From NCBI GenBank assembly GCA_947069175.1, contig CAMTDV010000013.1, forward strand, positions 13,745,001-13,809,000: a stretch of 64,000 nucleotides of DNA, written 5' to 3'. The notes under the pieces are model-generated. The model made no database searches. It was not told where the DNA came from and was given only the letters and a program-made list of their open reading frames with translations. Of the stretch, positions 11,380 through 23,132 are shown piece after piece; the stretch's first letter is position 1; every line of letters starts with the position of its first letter. Source of the DNA: Scalesia atractyloides. Its lineage: Eukaryota > Streptophyta > Magnoliopsida > Asterales > Asteraceae. Made by a program: the position numbers and the translations under genes.

Positions 11380-11760
11380 CCCCTACCAACAATGAAGAAG
11401 ACCGGCAATACATTCTAAGGGACGTCTTTTTTTTCTTTTTGAAAGAATTAGAATTTGAAGAAATTGGATTTGGATTTAAACATTTCAATAAAAAAATTAA
11501 AATTTGTTGAAATCGGATTCTCAATTCCATTCATGATGTGTTTGGTTGTCAAAGAGATTAGATTATTAGAATATATCACCTTGACACCGCCGTCATCCCA
11601 GACCATATACCTTGGCCAATTCCAGGCCGGGCAGTCTGGGTGGTCGCAATCAGGTCAGTTACTGTCAACAAACAAGTATTCAATGTTGAGCCCGATTCTT
11701 CTTGTCTTCTTTGTCGGCCACCGCGACGAAGAACATAATCCATTTTAGACGATGAAGACC
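11380..11760. repeat. MITE debris and copy of 7560-7690
   Basis: The stretch 11390-11580 has GAATTAGAATTTGAAG and CAATTCCATTCATGATG in a decayed Tourist-like arrangement. The stretch 11660-11750 (ACAAGTATTCAATGTT, then GCCACCGCGACGAAGAAC) parallels ACAAGTATTCGATGTT and GCCACCGTGCCGAAGAAC at 7583-7654. Confidence 0.5.
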
Positions 11761-11956
11761 GTGAAGGCGTGAATTTGTTTAGAGATAATGAGTGGATGCG
11801 CTTGGGGTTTAAAAGTATTATGGCCTTTTTTCCTTAAGTCTAAAAGCAATTAAGCAGCATGGGCTTTTACTACTATGCACCTTTTTCTATCTTACCACAA
11901 AAATTAAGTGCTTTTATTCTTAGTAGCCCACAAAACAGTAATAAGGAAGGTTTTGC

Positions 11957-12250
11957 TAGAGTTGCACCAGTAGGTTTTTTTGGTTGAAACCGGTTCAGTT
12001 TCGATCAAAGAAAGTCAAAATCGGGTTTTCCTCAAACGGTTGAATTTAAAACCACCTTCTAAGTATGTGTTTGGTTTGAACCCCATTTTATCCGGTGCAG
12101 TTACGTTTTTACCATTTCAACGGAGGAGTTCTTGAATCAACTATTCAGATCAGTTTCAAATGGGTTTCTCTCAAACCGATCTCTAGTGCGGATTGGTAGT
12201 GGTTTAGGGACCGCTTTCGGTTCATGAAGTAGCATTTTTACCCACCTCCA
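11957..12250. mobile_element. Possible decayed hAT-like MITE
   Basis: The sequence has AAACCGGTT/GAACCG words in both orientations, like the hAT MITEs nearby, and ends TAGAGTTGCACCAG and TGGAGGTGGGTAAAAA (other strand). No matching octamers flank it. Confidence 0.3.
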
Positions 12251-12585
12251 TGTTTGGTATCACTTGAGAAAACGCATGTCGATCTTGATTCCAACCGATT
12301 AAGTGTGAGTTGTAACTGGTTGAAATGGATAATCCTAGTTTCCCTGATTGATACTTCATTTGGTCACCAGATTTAACTGATCATTTATACCTTCATACAA
12401 GTGACACTAATCATATCTCTTTGTTCAATTTAAAGTTAAAAGAAACCGAAAATTATCCTATATAAACAATGTAATGAAACTTGATTTTAATCTAAAACCT
12501 ATGAGAAAAAAAAAAGTCTTTTTATTTGAACAAGTACATGAAAATATATAAAATGCATCACATGAACAAATGTTATTAATATGTA

Positions 12586-15500
12586 TTACATAATATATTC
12601 GCCTTGGTAAAAATGTTTCGCCTGTTTGGGCCAAGGGGTCATTCCACCATAACTATAGATGACTTTCTCATCATATTCACGTTGACTTTGATCGATTGTT
12701 TCCACATTTCCGTTGACCTCTTGACTTTCATCTGCCCGTTGAACTTGATAGTTGGTTTTCATATCATTGATGTAATCTAGTACTAACATTACCTACACAA
12801 ATGAAATGATATGTAAAAGTACAACTTTCGGAGTCTACGGTACAAGTTAGTGATGCACAATTTACCTCCTCCATGGTTAATCGTAAATGTGGATCCTTGC
12901 GTACACATTTTAACGCCAATTGCGCCATGTTCGCCACCTGATTCATGTCATATGCGATTCTAGAATCAATCAACTCCGAAAACTTTCTTTCTTTTACGAG
13001 CGAAGTAGCCTGCGAAAATTGGTTATTAGTATTTTTTTTTATTATGAATATGGTGTAATTTGCATGATTATGAACGTTAAGGATTAATATACCCAATTTA
13101 TTAGACCATGTCCTTGTAGTCTTGTATCGGTTGGACCCCGGCTTGTAACGAGCTCTAATAGGATCATTCCAAAGGCGTAAACATCTGTTTTGGGAGTTGC
13201 ATTCCCTCTTTCTTTGTATTCGGGTGCCAGATACCCTAATGTACCGATTATATAGTGATTCGATGAGTTTTGTGACTCGTTTGTCATGCTCGCTAGCCCA
13301 AAACCTGTGATCTGTAGAGAGAGAATGTGAGATATGATCATGTGGTGTGAATACGCGTGTCAATCATGAGTCATGTGACTCACGGCCCACATTTTACCCA
13401 ATGGGCTGATTTGGACAACTTTTGTTTCTTTTACGGTTAACAGGTTTTATTGAGCTACTCGAATTATATAATGGGTTATAATGAGTCGATTTTTATAAAA
13501 TTTGCTAGCTTATAAAATGGGGTCCGAGTTGGCTAGCACCATCCACCATCACTGTCTGCCGCCAGCACCTACATTGACGTGTCGCCTACACCATAACTAC
13601 CGTCGTTATCACTACATCATGTTGTCATTGTTGTTGGCTCAGTCCTCCATCACCACTGCCTCATTATCTACACTTGCAACCCCCTTTGTTTAGTGTTGCT
13701 TAACGAGTGACCCTAGTCAAGACAACTTCAAACGAGTCAAATATGCTCATTTATCTTAACGGGATAAAACTTGAGCAGTTGAGCTCGAGTTCAACTTATA
13801 AAAACACAAGTCAACTTTTTTAATGAAAACTAATACACATTATTCAAGTAAAATTAATATTAAATCTAATAGAGTTGGGTTATAACATTTGAAAATTGGG
13901 CTTTGGATGCACAAGTCAAACGAGCGAGCCAGTAAGGAGCAAGCTTACCTTGGCTCGAGTTCGGCTAGAATTTGTTAGATCTAAACATGGGTGGTCGGCC
14001 ATAATACATTAACGTAGTCGCCCGTGTTCAAGGGTCATATTTTGGCAATGAGAAGTCAAAGGAATAGATCATGGAAAAGGAGCTCAAAAGGGGACATTTT
14101 TGGGATTTTACCTCATTTTAACAATTTAACCTGAGAGCCCGGTTTATCTTATCAACAACTAATATTAGCCTGAAACTGTTTCGACCCATTACCTAACCCA
14201 GCCCAGCCCGCGAGTTTTACCAACCTTACCTACTAATATACCACACACAATAAGGATTGGTGGCTTACCAACGGTTGAAAGTCATGTGTCAACCATATGT
14301 TTTTAGGGCGCATATCTCCATGGATTATGTTATTCCCATGCAAATGGTTCAATCCTCTACATACACCAATTGCAATTTTAATCCTTTCTTTCCATGTCAA
14401 AGGTCTGGAGTTTTGATCTGTTATATCATGTAACTAACCGTTTAGATCAAACCCGAGAGTCGAAAATAAATCTATGCTAAAAACAACAATCTTACGTGAC
14501 AAATGTTGATCTAGCGAACCATTGCACACGTACTCAAAAACCAACAATCTCGCGGTTTCCTCCAAACAAGTTCCTAACAACTTGATCACATGCTCGTTTT
14601 GCGTTTGTTCAAGCGCTTGCACCTCCGACTGGTACTTCTTTGCGTCGTTTTGTACCTTAACGACGACATTTAGTTTGCTACCTTTAAGGATCCCATGAAA
14701 AACCACCTCATTTTCGCCTCGATGGATCAAGTTTTCAGATGAAAACCGATTTGTTGCATCCACAAGCTTCAAATAGGAAAAGTCTCTACTTTGTTGCCAA
14801 ACATCATCCGTCGGACTTGTTCTGGTACAAGTGGTACATTTCTTCTGATCAAGTTGTACTTTCGCCTCCGGCTTTGGTGGTTGGGTTCCAACATGATCAT
14901 ATGCAGTTTCTTCGTTTATTTCTTGTAGCGTTGACACTTGGTTCAAGTCACTAAAGCTAGTTCTCGTGCTAGAACTTGTACCTATATTTAACGATGATTT
15001 GTTTTATTATTTTCTATATAAAAGACATAAATTCCAATAAACATTCAACTAATTCTTGAATTACTTACATGATGATGATGATCCAAGTTCAATGCTAAAC
15101 AAATCTTCATCATTTTGTACTTCCCTAATAGTTAACATTCTGTCATCTGTTGGACGAGTTGGATTTCTTGTCGTTGATAGCTTCGGTCCTCTTATTTTTA
15201 TTATGTTATCGTTTCCATCCAATGTCGATATCCCACAAGAAAGCTTCTCTAGAAAATACTTCTTGTCTCCCTTCATTCTCCTGAAAGATTAGGTATATCT
15301 AATGTCAAAAATATCATTTCAGTCACTTTCAAATTATAATATTTCGCGGAGCATGTTTAAGTAAATGCAATTATACATAAACGATATTAATGACGCTAAA
15401 ATTATCTAACACATTTTTCGTGGTTTGTAACATATAATAAAAAGAAGTGTATGTAAAAGATATAGTTTTACTTATCAATAATCACCCATGTCACTTTAAA

Positions 15501-16373
15501 TTTCTTGGTGCTTCTACCACGGCGTTCTTCAGTACAGGTCCAGCCACAACTTCGATTTTGAACTCAACCTGTGAAATACATATCGCATATATGCTTAATT
15601 ATGTGTAAAAGAGCAATATAAATGTGTATGTTTGGTGAAATATATTAGATATGGATCATGTCAATCTTTATACATGCTACCAATTACCAAAAGAATCCTA
15701 CCCCTTATAGTAACTAACACCTTATCATACTTTTGTATAAGATAGTATATACAGCTTTATGGTTTATACAATACCTTAAAGATTTCATTATTGTACGTCA
15801 TTTGTAATAAACTTAACGTCGTTGCATGACTAAAAAAGAGACGGAATTATGTTGATTACCTCTTCCATTTCGCATAGTTTTGATATTTGGTCAAGATCCT
15901 TATTGTCAATGTACTCTTTCGTCTTATTAGCAATCTCATCGTCGATAGCCTTTTGGTTTACACCAAACATGGAACCATCAACTCGCATCATGTATCCCAC
16001 TACAATTACAAAAAAAAATTTGTCACTAACCCACACACTATATGAAGGTAGTGTTGTCTTTCCACACACTATATAAAAGTAGTTAACACGTAGACATGGG
16101 TATTTTGGTCTTTTCAACAACGATCAAGATCTTATGGTTATATCAAAGCAAGTATAACATATAAGGATGTTGGATTTGATGAACAATAGACAGAAAAGTA
16201 AGCTTGTCTCCAGCCTTCAACAAGCGCTTATCAAGAAGCAATCTCAAAGGTTTCATTCTCACTCCTCTTGAGGCATCATGAGCCAACAACACCCTTTGAC
16301 TTTGACGTTGACTTTGAACTTCCATTGATGAACTTACTCCAACATATGTATATTCCAAGTTTCCAACATGCAC
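12586..16373 (-). pseudogene. USP-like domain / receptor-like pseudokinase, frameshifted
   Basis: Minus-strand exons: 16373-~16158 (alternative start 16325, MEVQSQ; RVLLAHDASR begins a universal-stress-protein-like fold), 15999-15860 (GYMMRVDGSMFG, ISKLCEMEE), 15568-15472 (VEFKIEVVAGP, VTWVIID), 15280-15069 (KKYFLEKLSCGIS), 14981-14496 (kinase N-lobe: FSYLKLVDATNRFS, VVVKVQ lysine, YQSEVQAL helix-C Glu, LVFEYVCNGSLDQHL), 14417-14269 (IIHGDMRPKNI), 13311-13093 (GFGLA, GTLGYLAPEY, DVYAFGMILLELVT), 13009-12866 (ELIDSRI, CVRKDP) and 12792-12586. From exon 2 on, junctions are GT..AG and phase-compatible. The layout matches the plant family of inactive protein kinases like SELMODRAFT_444075. Degenerate residues: glycine loop HRGENEVV, HGD for HRD, and GFG for DFG, so magnesium binding should fail. 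Exon 3 changes frame near 15496 (AAGAAATTTAAAGTG), and no GT donor of the right phase was found for exon 1. Likely a pseudogene, or an indel error on a real pseudokinase gene. Confidence 0.82.
13312..14268. other. Intron 6 of the pseudokinase gene with repeat debris
   Basis: This 957-bp intron is by far the longest of the gene. It contains GAGCTCGAG and CAAACGAGCGAGCC words at 13730-13980, like the AGCTCG-rich hAT-like element at 10614-11304. An ORF at 13502-13693 is His/Pro/Thr low complexity. Confidence 0.5.
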
Positions 16374-16379
16374 AAATTA

Positions 16380-17031
16380 ACTCTTAGTACAAAAAAAATA
16401 TCTAAAGCGCAAGTACCGAAGAAGAATGTGCAAGTCATAGATGCGGTAGTTTTTGTAACCAATCCAACCCGAAGAAAAAATAATAAACACGAGGGGGGGG
16501 GGTGAGGGAGAAGGAGAGAAAGCGAAGATTGTTGGTGGTTAAATAAAATACTAGCAATGGATGTGGGTGATTCCTAAGAGCAAACAATGGCTTGATATTT
16601 TGTTGAATTTAATGATGCCACCTATGATTTTCTCTTGCTAATCGCTTTCATATTGGTTCTTAGGATACTTCGAATTTTGTTTAGTTTTTATATGTTTTCC
16701 AATTTTGTTTTGTTTTTATATTGTTTCAAGATGCATTCATGTTTGTCTAGGATGGTATATGCTTCTCCTTTTCGTTATGTTCAAAATTCACGAGCCCAAA
16801 CAAAAAACGTGATAATAAATAACTACTTGTCTTCATGACAAAAGTTAAAAGTTGTTTTGGGCCATCGTCTCCAAAATACTTGGCCCATAAGAGTGTTGGA
16901 AGCCCATCTTAGTTACAATGTACCATACTCACTAAGCTAAGCCCATTTACGCTTCTGCCAATTAACCATATCGTAAGGACTTAGGCCCAGGGAATAGGGA
17001 AATCAGAGGCGTCATTTACCTCGATTGGGTC
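16380..17031. other. Upstream region of the pseudokinase gene
   Basis: No coding sequence. It has a G run at about 16494-16501 and a T-rich stretch at 16630-16740. A promoter for the minus-strand gene is expected here, but no clear TATA box was fixed. Confidence 0.4.
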
Positions 17032-17039
17032 TATCAACC

Positions 17040-17543
17040 TACAGATGAACATTTTGGTTTTTTAGGAACCCAAATCGGTCCCAAACCAGTTTTCTTTTTC
17101 CTGTTCTTGGTTAAATCAGTTTCAGTGTGGTTCTGCCCCGGTTTGGCCGGTTTTTAAGATCAATTTTGGTTCGGTTTTGATTCAGTTTCTGTTCCTAACC
17201 AGTTCCACTTTTTTAAACTGTTTTTATGACAAAAAAGTTTAAAAAAACATAAAATACGAACTTTTTTTTATAGTTTTAAAACGTTTTTAGAATAAAAAAT
17301 TAACCGGCTTTTTAAAAAAATAAAAAGAATCATTTAGATAACATTTTATTTAAATAAATAGACCGGTTTTTTCCCAAACTGATTTGGCAAAAAACCGGTT
17401 CGGTTCAATTTTTGGTGTGGATAATAGGAGCTGGTCCCAAACCTACGGTTTGTATACCAAAGCAAAGCGGTTTGTACAATATTGGTTTCAAACCGGTTTC
17501 GGTTCAGGTCGGGTTTTAAGACCTGATTTGGTGTTCATCTCTA
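17040..17543. mobile_element. hAT-type MITE with ACCGGTTT motif array
   Basis: A perfect 8-bp target duplication, tatcaacc, lies at 17032-17039 and 17544-17551. Termini are TACAGATGAACATTTT and TAGAGATGAACACCAA (other strand). Subterminal regions carry AAACCGGTTT and GGTTCGGTT words. No coding capacity. Confidence 0.88.
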
Positions 17544-17551
17544 TATCAACC

Positions 17552-19186
17552 TGAATACCTGATCGCCACCACCACCAGAACAATTTATTATAGTTAACAA
17601 GGAATTTAGATTGTTTTTAATCTGGATTTATGATTTGCATTGTGACATGTAACATATGGTTTTAAAGAAAGCATGAAGCAGAAACGTACAAGTTATCAAA
17701 ATTTCTTTACGGTTTAGTATTTATATAAAGTGTCGCTGTTTGTCCTAATTTTATTCGTTGAAGATTTTTCTCTTTATCTAAGTCTGGACATAAATTTTAT
17801 TCTAAACCGAGCATTACAGATCTTTTGCCACAACGGGCGGGTTTACGTTTACTATTATATTACATTTACTAACGGATCAATGGTACTTTTGTCATTTATA
17901 TTTTCACCCCTGATACTATATATAATATACACCTTTAACCATTTAACTTTTAACTAATTTGGTCTCCTAATAACCTGCATTTGTTAGCTTTTTAAAAAGA
18001 TTGAATACGTAATAGTGTTTAATTTTTTTCCTCTGACATTCAAGAATTAATTTCGCTAAACAGAGAGTTGAGTTCAAAAGTGAGGATTTTTTTTGTATTG
18101 TATGCTATATCGAGTGCTAGTACGGTACCGGTGGCATGACGAACAGAACCGATACCCTACCGAAAAACATCAGTACTAACATCGTTGTTTGTTATTATGG
18201 TCCTAGATCAATGTAAGAAACCACTTTATTTTTTAGGTTGCATTAGACAACTTTTGTTTATAAAACTATTGTAAATAAACTTTTTCTTTGTATAGGTAAC
18301 TATATCGGGTCCCACTACCGTAACGAAGTGAGTTGTGTTTTAAATAATATACTTTTTATGTGTAAGCTATACCAATCTAACATATTTTTTATTTATAATG
18401 TTTTATAAAATTCCGAATATGCATCGCGATGAGATTACTTTTATTTATGTTTCCATATAAACTTTATTCGAAACCAAACTGTCACAATGCATGAGATAAC
18501 CTACTCGTTAGAATCAAAAATAAATATACATAGTGTAGTAACACTCCCTTCGGTCAGTTTCAACCATAACTGTCTACCACCCTCGTTACCCATCAAAATC
18601 TTCAACACATATGCCAACAACCGATAGCCTATCACCACATTCGCACACACCTCTTTCCTTGTAGAACTAGCTTCTTTTCTTTCAAGAGGCTTCACTACCT
18701 GAGCCGAGTTATCAACCTTGAAAATATGTAAAACAGCTTTGCTCGGTCTGAAATACTCACTCACACTGAAAAAACTTTAGCTTGAACTTGCTTAGTCGCT
18801 CAGATACAATTCGAGCCCACGCATGCCCGTCAAGCAAACTCTTTTTTTTAAACTAGTTGATGTCACTTATGCTTGAACTCATATCAGGTATTATTTGAGC
18901 TAACTCGTCAAGTGGACTCTTTCTTTAAACTAATTAAAAATATTTGTGCACATTCAATTTGACTCAAACTCGGTTCAAGTTAATAGGCTTGGCTTAAAAA
19001 TTTAACAAGTCGATTTCGAGTGAATTATGAGTCACAAGTTGTTTCAACAATCTTAGTTTCAGCAAAGGGTTTCATGAGGGATCACCCGATATATTTCGAG
19101 ATTTTAAATATTTTTTAATGAAACTACTAGTAGTGTATCTACTATTTTGAATCTGGGATTTAGGCGGGTAATGATAAAATAAAAAC
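17552..19186. other. Intergenic, one unassigned ORF
   Basis: AT-rich. A minus-strand ORF at 18501-18764 (87 codons) reads with a fairly protein-like composition (CANVVIGYRLLAYVLKIL, GGRQLWLKL), but I recognise no family and no splice partners; it may be a stray exon of a decayed gene or TE. Confidence 0.35.
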
Positions 19187-19189
19187 TTA

Positions 19190-20061
19190 GGCAGTGTTCG
19201 TAAAAGTTTTAAGTAATGAAATGGAATCTGAATGGAATTGGAATGTAGATTTCATTCTTTATGTTGTTCGTTTTATCAAAAGAATGAATAGGATTGAATC
19301 TAAATCCTTTGAAATTCTTTAAGTATTAAGATTTATAATCCTTAAAAAGTGAGAGGAAATGTTTTAAAATCTCAAGGAATTCTTGTTAGTTTACCAAAAA
19401 TAACCTTGTAACCCCTGAGGATTAAACGAGAAATCGCAGTTCCATATCATTCTCTACACAAACCCTAGAAAATGAGGATTGAGTTAGAAATCGTAGTTCG
19501 GATTTCTTAATCGTTGTTGTTAGAACACATTTTATTTCTCCATCCTTGTTTTTATCATGAACTGTGTTCAGTTAGGGTTTTTGATTTGAACCTTCATTTA
19601 GATCATTCAAGCTCAAATTAGGGTTTATTATTTTGCAAGTTAAATGATTGAGATGAAGGTTCGAGTTAAAAAAACCTAATCGGACAAAGTGTAAGACAGC
19701 AACAACAATGGAGAAATCAAATATGGGATCTAGTAACAACGATTGAGAAATCTAACTATGATTTCCCATTCAATCCTTGTTTTCTAGGGTTTGTGTATAG
19801 AACGATCTGGAACTACGATTTCTCATTGAATCCTCATTTTCTAAGGTTACAATGTTATTTTGGTAATTTAACTAGATTCCTTAGATTTTAAAACATTCCT
19901 CCTCACTTTAGAAGGATGTAAAATCTCACTACTTGAAGGATTTCAAGGAATTTAAATCCAATTACAGTTACTTTTTTATGTTGAAACTAATAACATAAGA
20001 AATAAAATCTACATTCCAGTTACATTCAAATTTCATTTCATTATGTGAAATGAACATTACC
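19190..20061. mobile_element. PIF/Harbinger-type long inverted-repeat element
   Basis: The 872-bp unit is flanked by TTA at 19187-19189 and 20062-20064. Ends are GGCAGTGTTCGTAAAAG and, other strand, GGTAATGTTCATTTCAC. The inverted similarity runs far inward: GGAATGTAGATTTCATTC pairs with its counterpart near 20010, and TCTAGGGTTTGTGTATAGAA (19781) mirrors TTCTCTACACAAACCCTAGA (19452). The arms are roughly 300-400 bp each, so the whole unit is close to a palindrome. No transposase. Confidence 0.8.
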
Positions 20062-20064
20062 TTA

Positions 20065-20749
20065 GGTTTACATTATAAGTTTTTTTTAACTTATATGTTT
20101 GTATGTATATATTTAAATGGAATTATTCTTCTAACATTATATTATTCATACCAGATTATAGACCCCGTGTAATACATACACGGATTTAAAGATAGAATTA
20201 TGTAATTCTATAATGAAGGTGTACACAAATTTACATAACTTAATTATTTTTATGACATACTTCAAACCACAATGATTTAAATTGCATATTTAAATCTATA
20301 AATATATTCTCATGCTTATTCCATGAAATTCTAGACCGTTAATAATTCCAAAACGATTATTCATAAACATAATAATTAAAATAAAATTCTTATCTAAGTG
20401 CTTTAGACCTCTAAATAAATATCACTTTTGATTAATATTGTTACAAAAATTTATAATCTTACAAAAATTAGAATCCATAAGATATACATATAATTATGAT
20501 GATAAATAAGATTATATATTTTTAGGTGATTTTTTTCAATGCCTTAAGTTTTGAAATATTATTAATGATTATATATATATATATATATAGGATTGATCAT
20601 GAGAAAACTAGTTTAAATGAGAAAACCAAAAAATTAACTAAAAAAGCCTAAAAAACATACCATTTTTTAAAACTTTTTTAATAAAAATCTCTATATTTAA
20701 TATATATATATATATATTATATATATATAACTTTTTTTCAAAAAAAAAG
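20065..20749. other. AT-rich intergenic with TA microsatellites
   Basis: TA dinucleotide tracts lie at about 20570-20590 and 20698-20728. From 20590 the sequence GGATTGATCATGAGAAAAC begins what looks like one end of another MITE. No gene. Confidence 0.5.
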
Positions 20750-21003
20750 TCGTACCGCACATGTGCATTAATACGAAAAGCTTAAACCACCTAACCCACC
20801 CCCCGACAACCCCTAAAAACCTAAACCCCCCAAAAAACCTAAATCCACATTCCAACTAAAAGCCTAAACCCACCCCTCTAGAAACCTAAAATTAAACCCT
20901 AAACGTAAACCCCCCACCCGCACCCCCCAAAAACCTAACATCCCCCCTTCCAAAAAAACATAAACCCTTCTTACCCAAAAACCTAATCCTAATCCTAAAC
21001 CCT
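20750..21003. repeat. C-rich, CCTAAA-rich tract
   Basis: About 250 bases almost free of G on the + strand, built from degenerate AACCTAAACCC units. It resembles plant telomere-type repeats (CCCTAAA) but is too irregular to be an intact telomeric array. Confidence 0.6.
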
Positions 21004-21004
21004 G

Positions 21005-21240
21005 ATGCGTGGTCGAAAACCGATGCATCATTTTTAAGTTTGCATTTTTACAAAAACTTGGGTTTCGAATTGCCTACTTTGATGTGATTTATGTTTTTGC
21101 AGGTTAACAAGGTTTAAGGAGCATTTCAGAAGCTTTACGGAGCATTGGGACGGAAAACGGGTCAACCGGGAATGCGAAACGGAGAAATCAGAAAACAAGA
21201 AATGGAGAGGTTGTCGGCGACGCCCTCCAGAAATGGACAG
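21005..21240 (+). repeat. Dispersed repeat, second copy at 62040-62385 (-)
   Basis: AAAACCGATG, GCAGGTTAACAAGGTTTAAG, GGAAAACGGGTCAACC and GTCGGCGACG blocks follow in the same order as on the minus strand of 62040-62385. The parent element is not identified; it is probably a retrotransposon piece. Confidence 0.65.
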
Positions 21241-21725
21241 AAATGTTTGGATTGAAACACCCTTAAACACATCAAATATCGTGATTAGATTAACGAGTTA
21301 TTTGGAGTGAAACGCCATTAAACACATCAAAACATCCTTAACAAGTTATTTGGATTAAAACGCCATTAATCGTTGATAATTTACATTCCTTAACCAGTTG
21401 TTTGGATTGCATAATAAACACTAAGATTAATATCGAAGACATAAATACAAACATAATAACATCATAACCACATGCAAAAAAAAACCGAAAACGCCATGGC
21501 ATTTACATGATTAGTTCGACAAAGAAACAAAATAAAACGCCATCACTTTTATGTTGTTGGAATAGAAACACCATTAAACATATCAAAATGTGAATAAATG
21601 AAATAAAATATATCACTTTTATGTAGTTTGAATGACAATCGTACCCTCTCCTATTATATACTGCCATGGACACGTGTCATCTCCAGATCTGTTTTCACAT
21701 TTCATCGTTTTCACCAGAACTTGTT
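21240..21725 (-). mobile_element. Terminal fragment of the FAR1-type MULE family, inverted
   Basis: AAACGCCATTAA and AACGAGTTATTTGG words are the reverse complement of the repeats at 23720-23920. The segment GCCATGGACACGTGTCAT then CATCGTTTTCACC near 21664-21712 matches, inverted, the left end of the MULE at 23133-23190. It is a diverged end of the same family in opposite orientation. Confidence 0.65.
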
Positions 21726-21743
21726 TATATATTTACATATATA

Positions 21744-22123
21744 GGGTTGGGCTTAAATGAGAACCACCTTTAGTTATGAGAACCGTGAGAACTAGGCCAT
21801 CCAAAAGATTTTTTAAATTTTTTCTCAAAAGTTAGAAAAAATCACTTGTTTCAGCAAAAAAGAAAAGGTTAAAAAATGTCGCATACCCAAATGTACATGA
21901 GGCATAAAAAATATTTATCTTCTTACAAAGTTTACACCAGCGCGTAAAAAAACTTGCATCAATCAAAATTACCGACTCGACAATTTTTTTTACTTTTTTC
22001 TAGAGATTTGTTTATAATATTTTCATCTACGTTTGTGCAAAAAAATTTTGGCCCAACTCGTGCGGGAAGAAAAAATTCTCACGGTTTTCACAACTCATGG
22101 GGGGTTCTCATTTGAACCAAGCC
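21744..22123. mobile_element. Palindromic MITE (family A)
   Basis: Left end GGGTTGGGCTTAAATGAG and right end, other strand, GGCTTGGTTCAAATGAG; then GAACCGTGAGAAC against AAACCGTGAGAA. It sits between TA-rich microsatellites, and a TA target is possible. Non-coding. Confidence 0.65.
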
Positions 22124-22137
22124 ATATATATATATAT

Positions 22138-22527
22138 ATTCGGCTACAAGGTCCATTTTTCCTACAAAGTCATAAAACACCATAATTTTAGCCATAAAAC
22201 ACACTTAAAACCTACAAATAATAGAGTGAAGATTACTAAAACACAACATCCAAATCCTAACAGTCCATAAAAACTTCAAACACACCATCATAGAACTACG
22301 AATATAAAACACAACATGATCATCAACATAAAACACACTAATATTAGTCATTTAACAGTCAAAGCCTTATCATTCAAAACACAACACAAAACCCACAAAT
22401 ATGACATTTTAGTAATCTTCACTTTGTTATTTGTGGATTTTGAGTGTGTTTTATGGTTGAATTATGATGTTTTATGACTTTTTTTACACTTTGTAGGGAA
22501 AATAGACTTTGTAGCCAACTCCACCCA
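22138..22527. mobile_element. Palindromic MITE (family B), copy 1
   Basis: Left CGGCTACAAGGTCC, GTCATAAAACACCATAA, CCATAAAACACAC; right, other strand, TTGGCTACAAAGTC, GTCATAAAACATCATAA, CCATAAAACACAC. It sits in TA repeats. A second copy lies at 28389-28786. Confidence 0.75.
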
Positions 22528-22529
22528 TA

Positions 22530-23132
22530 TATATACTATCGCTAATACTAATCCAGAGTATTTTGTTATCCACTCATTACGAAAATCTAAATTACTTAGT
22601 ATTTGAATAAAACTAATCAAATATATATATTTGTTCATAATATATTATAATGATGATATTTGTATATAAAATTAATATTAGGAGAAGATATTTGGTGACA
22701 TTTGAAAGAGAAAATTTAATATGGTATTACTTATAATCCTTTATTAGTTTTATTACATTAGATGTCATGTGGCATTATTGACAATCCTTTATTAGTATTA
22801 GATTGTTTGATGAAAGTGTTGTTTTTTTTTTCTTCAAATTAATTTTTTACAACTGACAAAATAGTTTGATCCATTTAATCTTTCTTCGTATGAACATTGT
22901 ATACCAAATATATAAATAATTAAAAAACTATACGAATGGTCCATCTAGATTTATCATTTAATCCTTTTGGTCTCAAAGTTTCATTAATTACACATTTACA
23001 CCAATTGTTTGATAAAACATAACATGGGTGGTTTATAGGGTAGATAACTTTGTTAACTTTTCAGTCATATGTTTAGAAAATGAGATGGTACCCAGTATAT
23101 ATATATACACACATATATATAGAGAGAGAGAG
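22530..23132. other. AT-rich spacer with TA/CA/GA microsatellites
   Basis: No gene. A compound microsatellite, TA then CA then TA then GA, lies at about 23095-23132, directly against the MULE left end. Confidence 0.6.

Noticed and set aside
20750..21003. Interstitial telomere
   Set aside because: Units are irregular; no run of exact CCCTAAA repeats.
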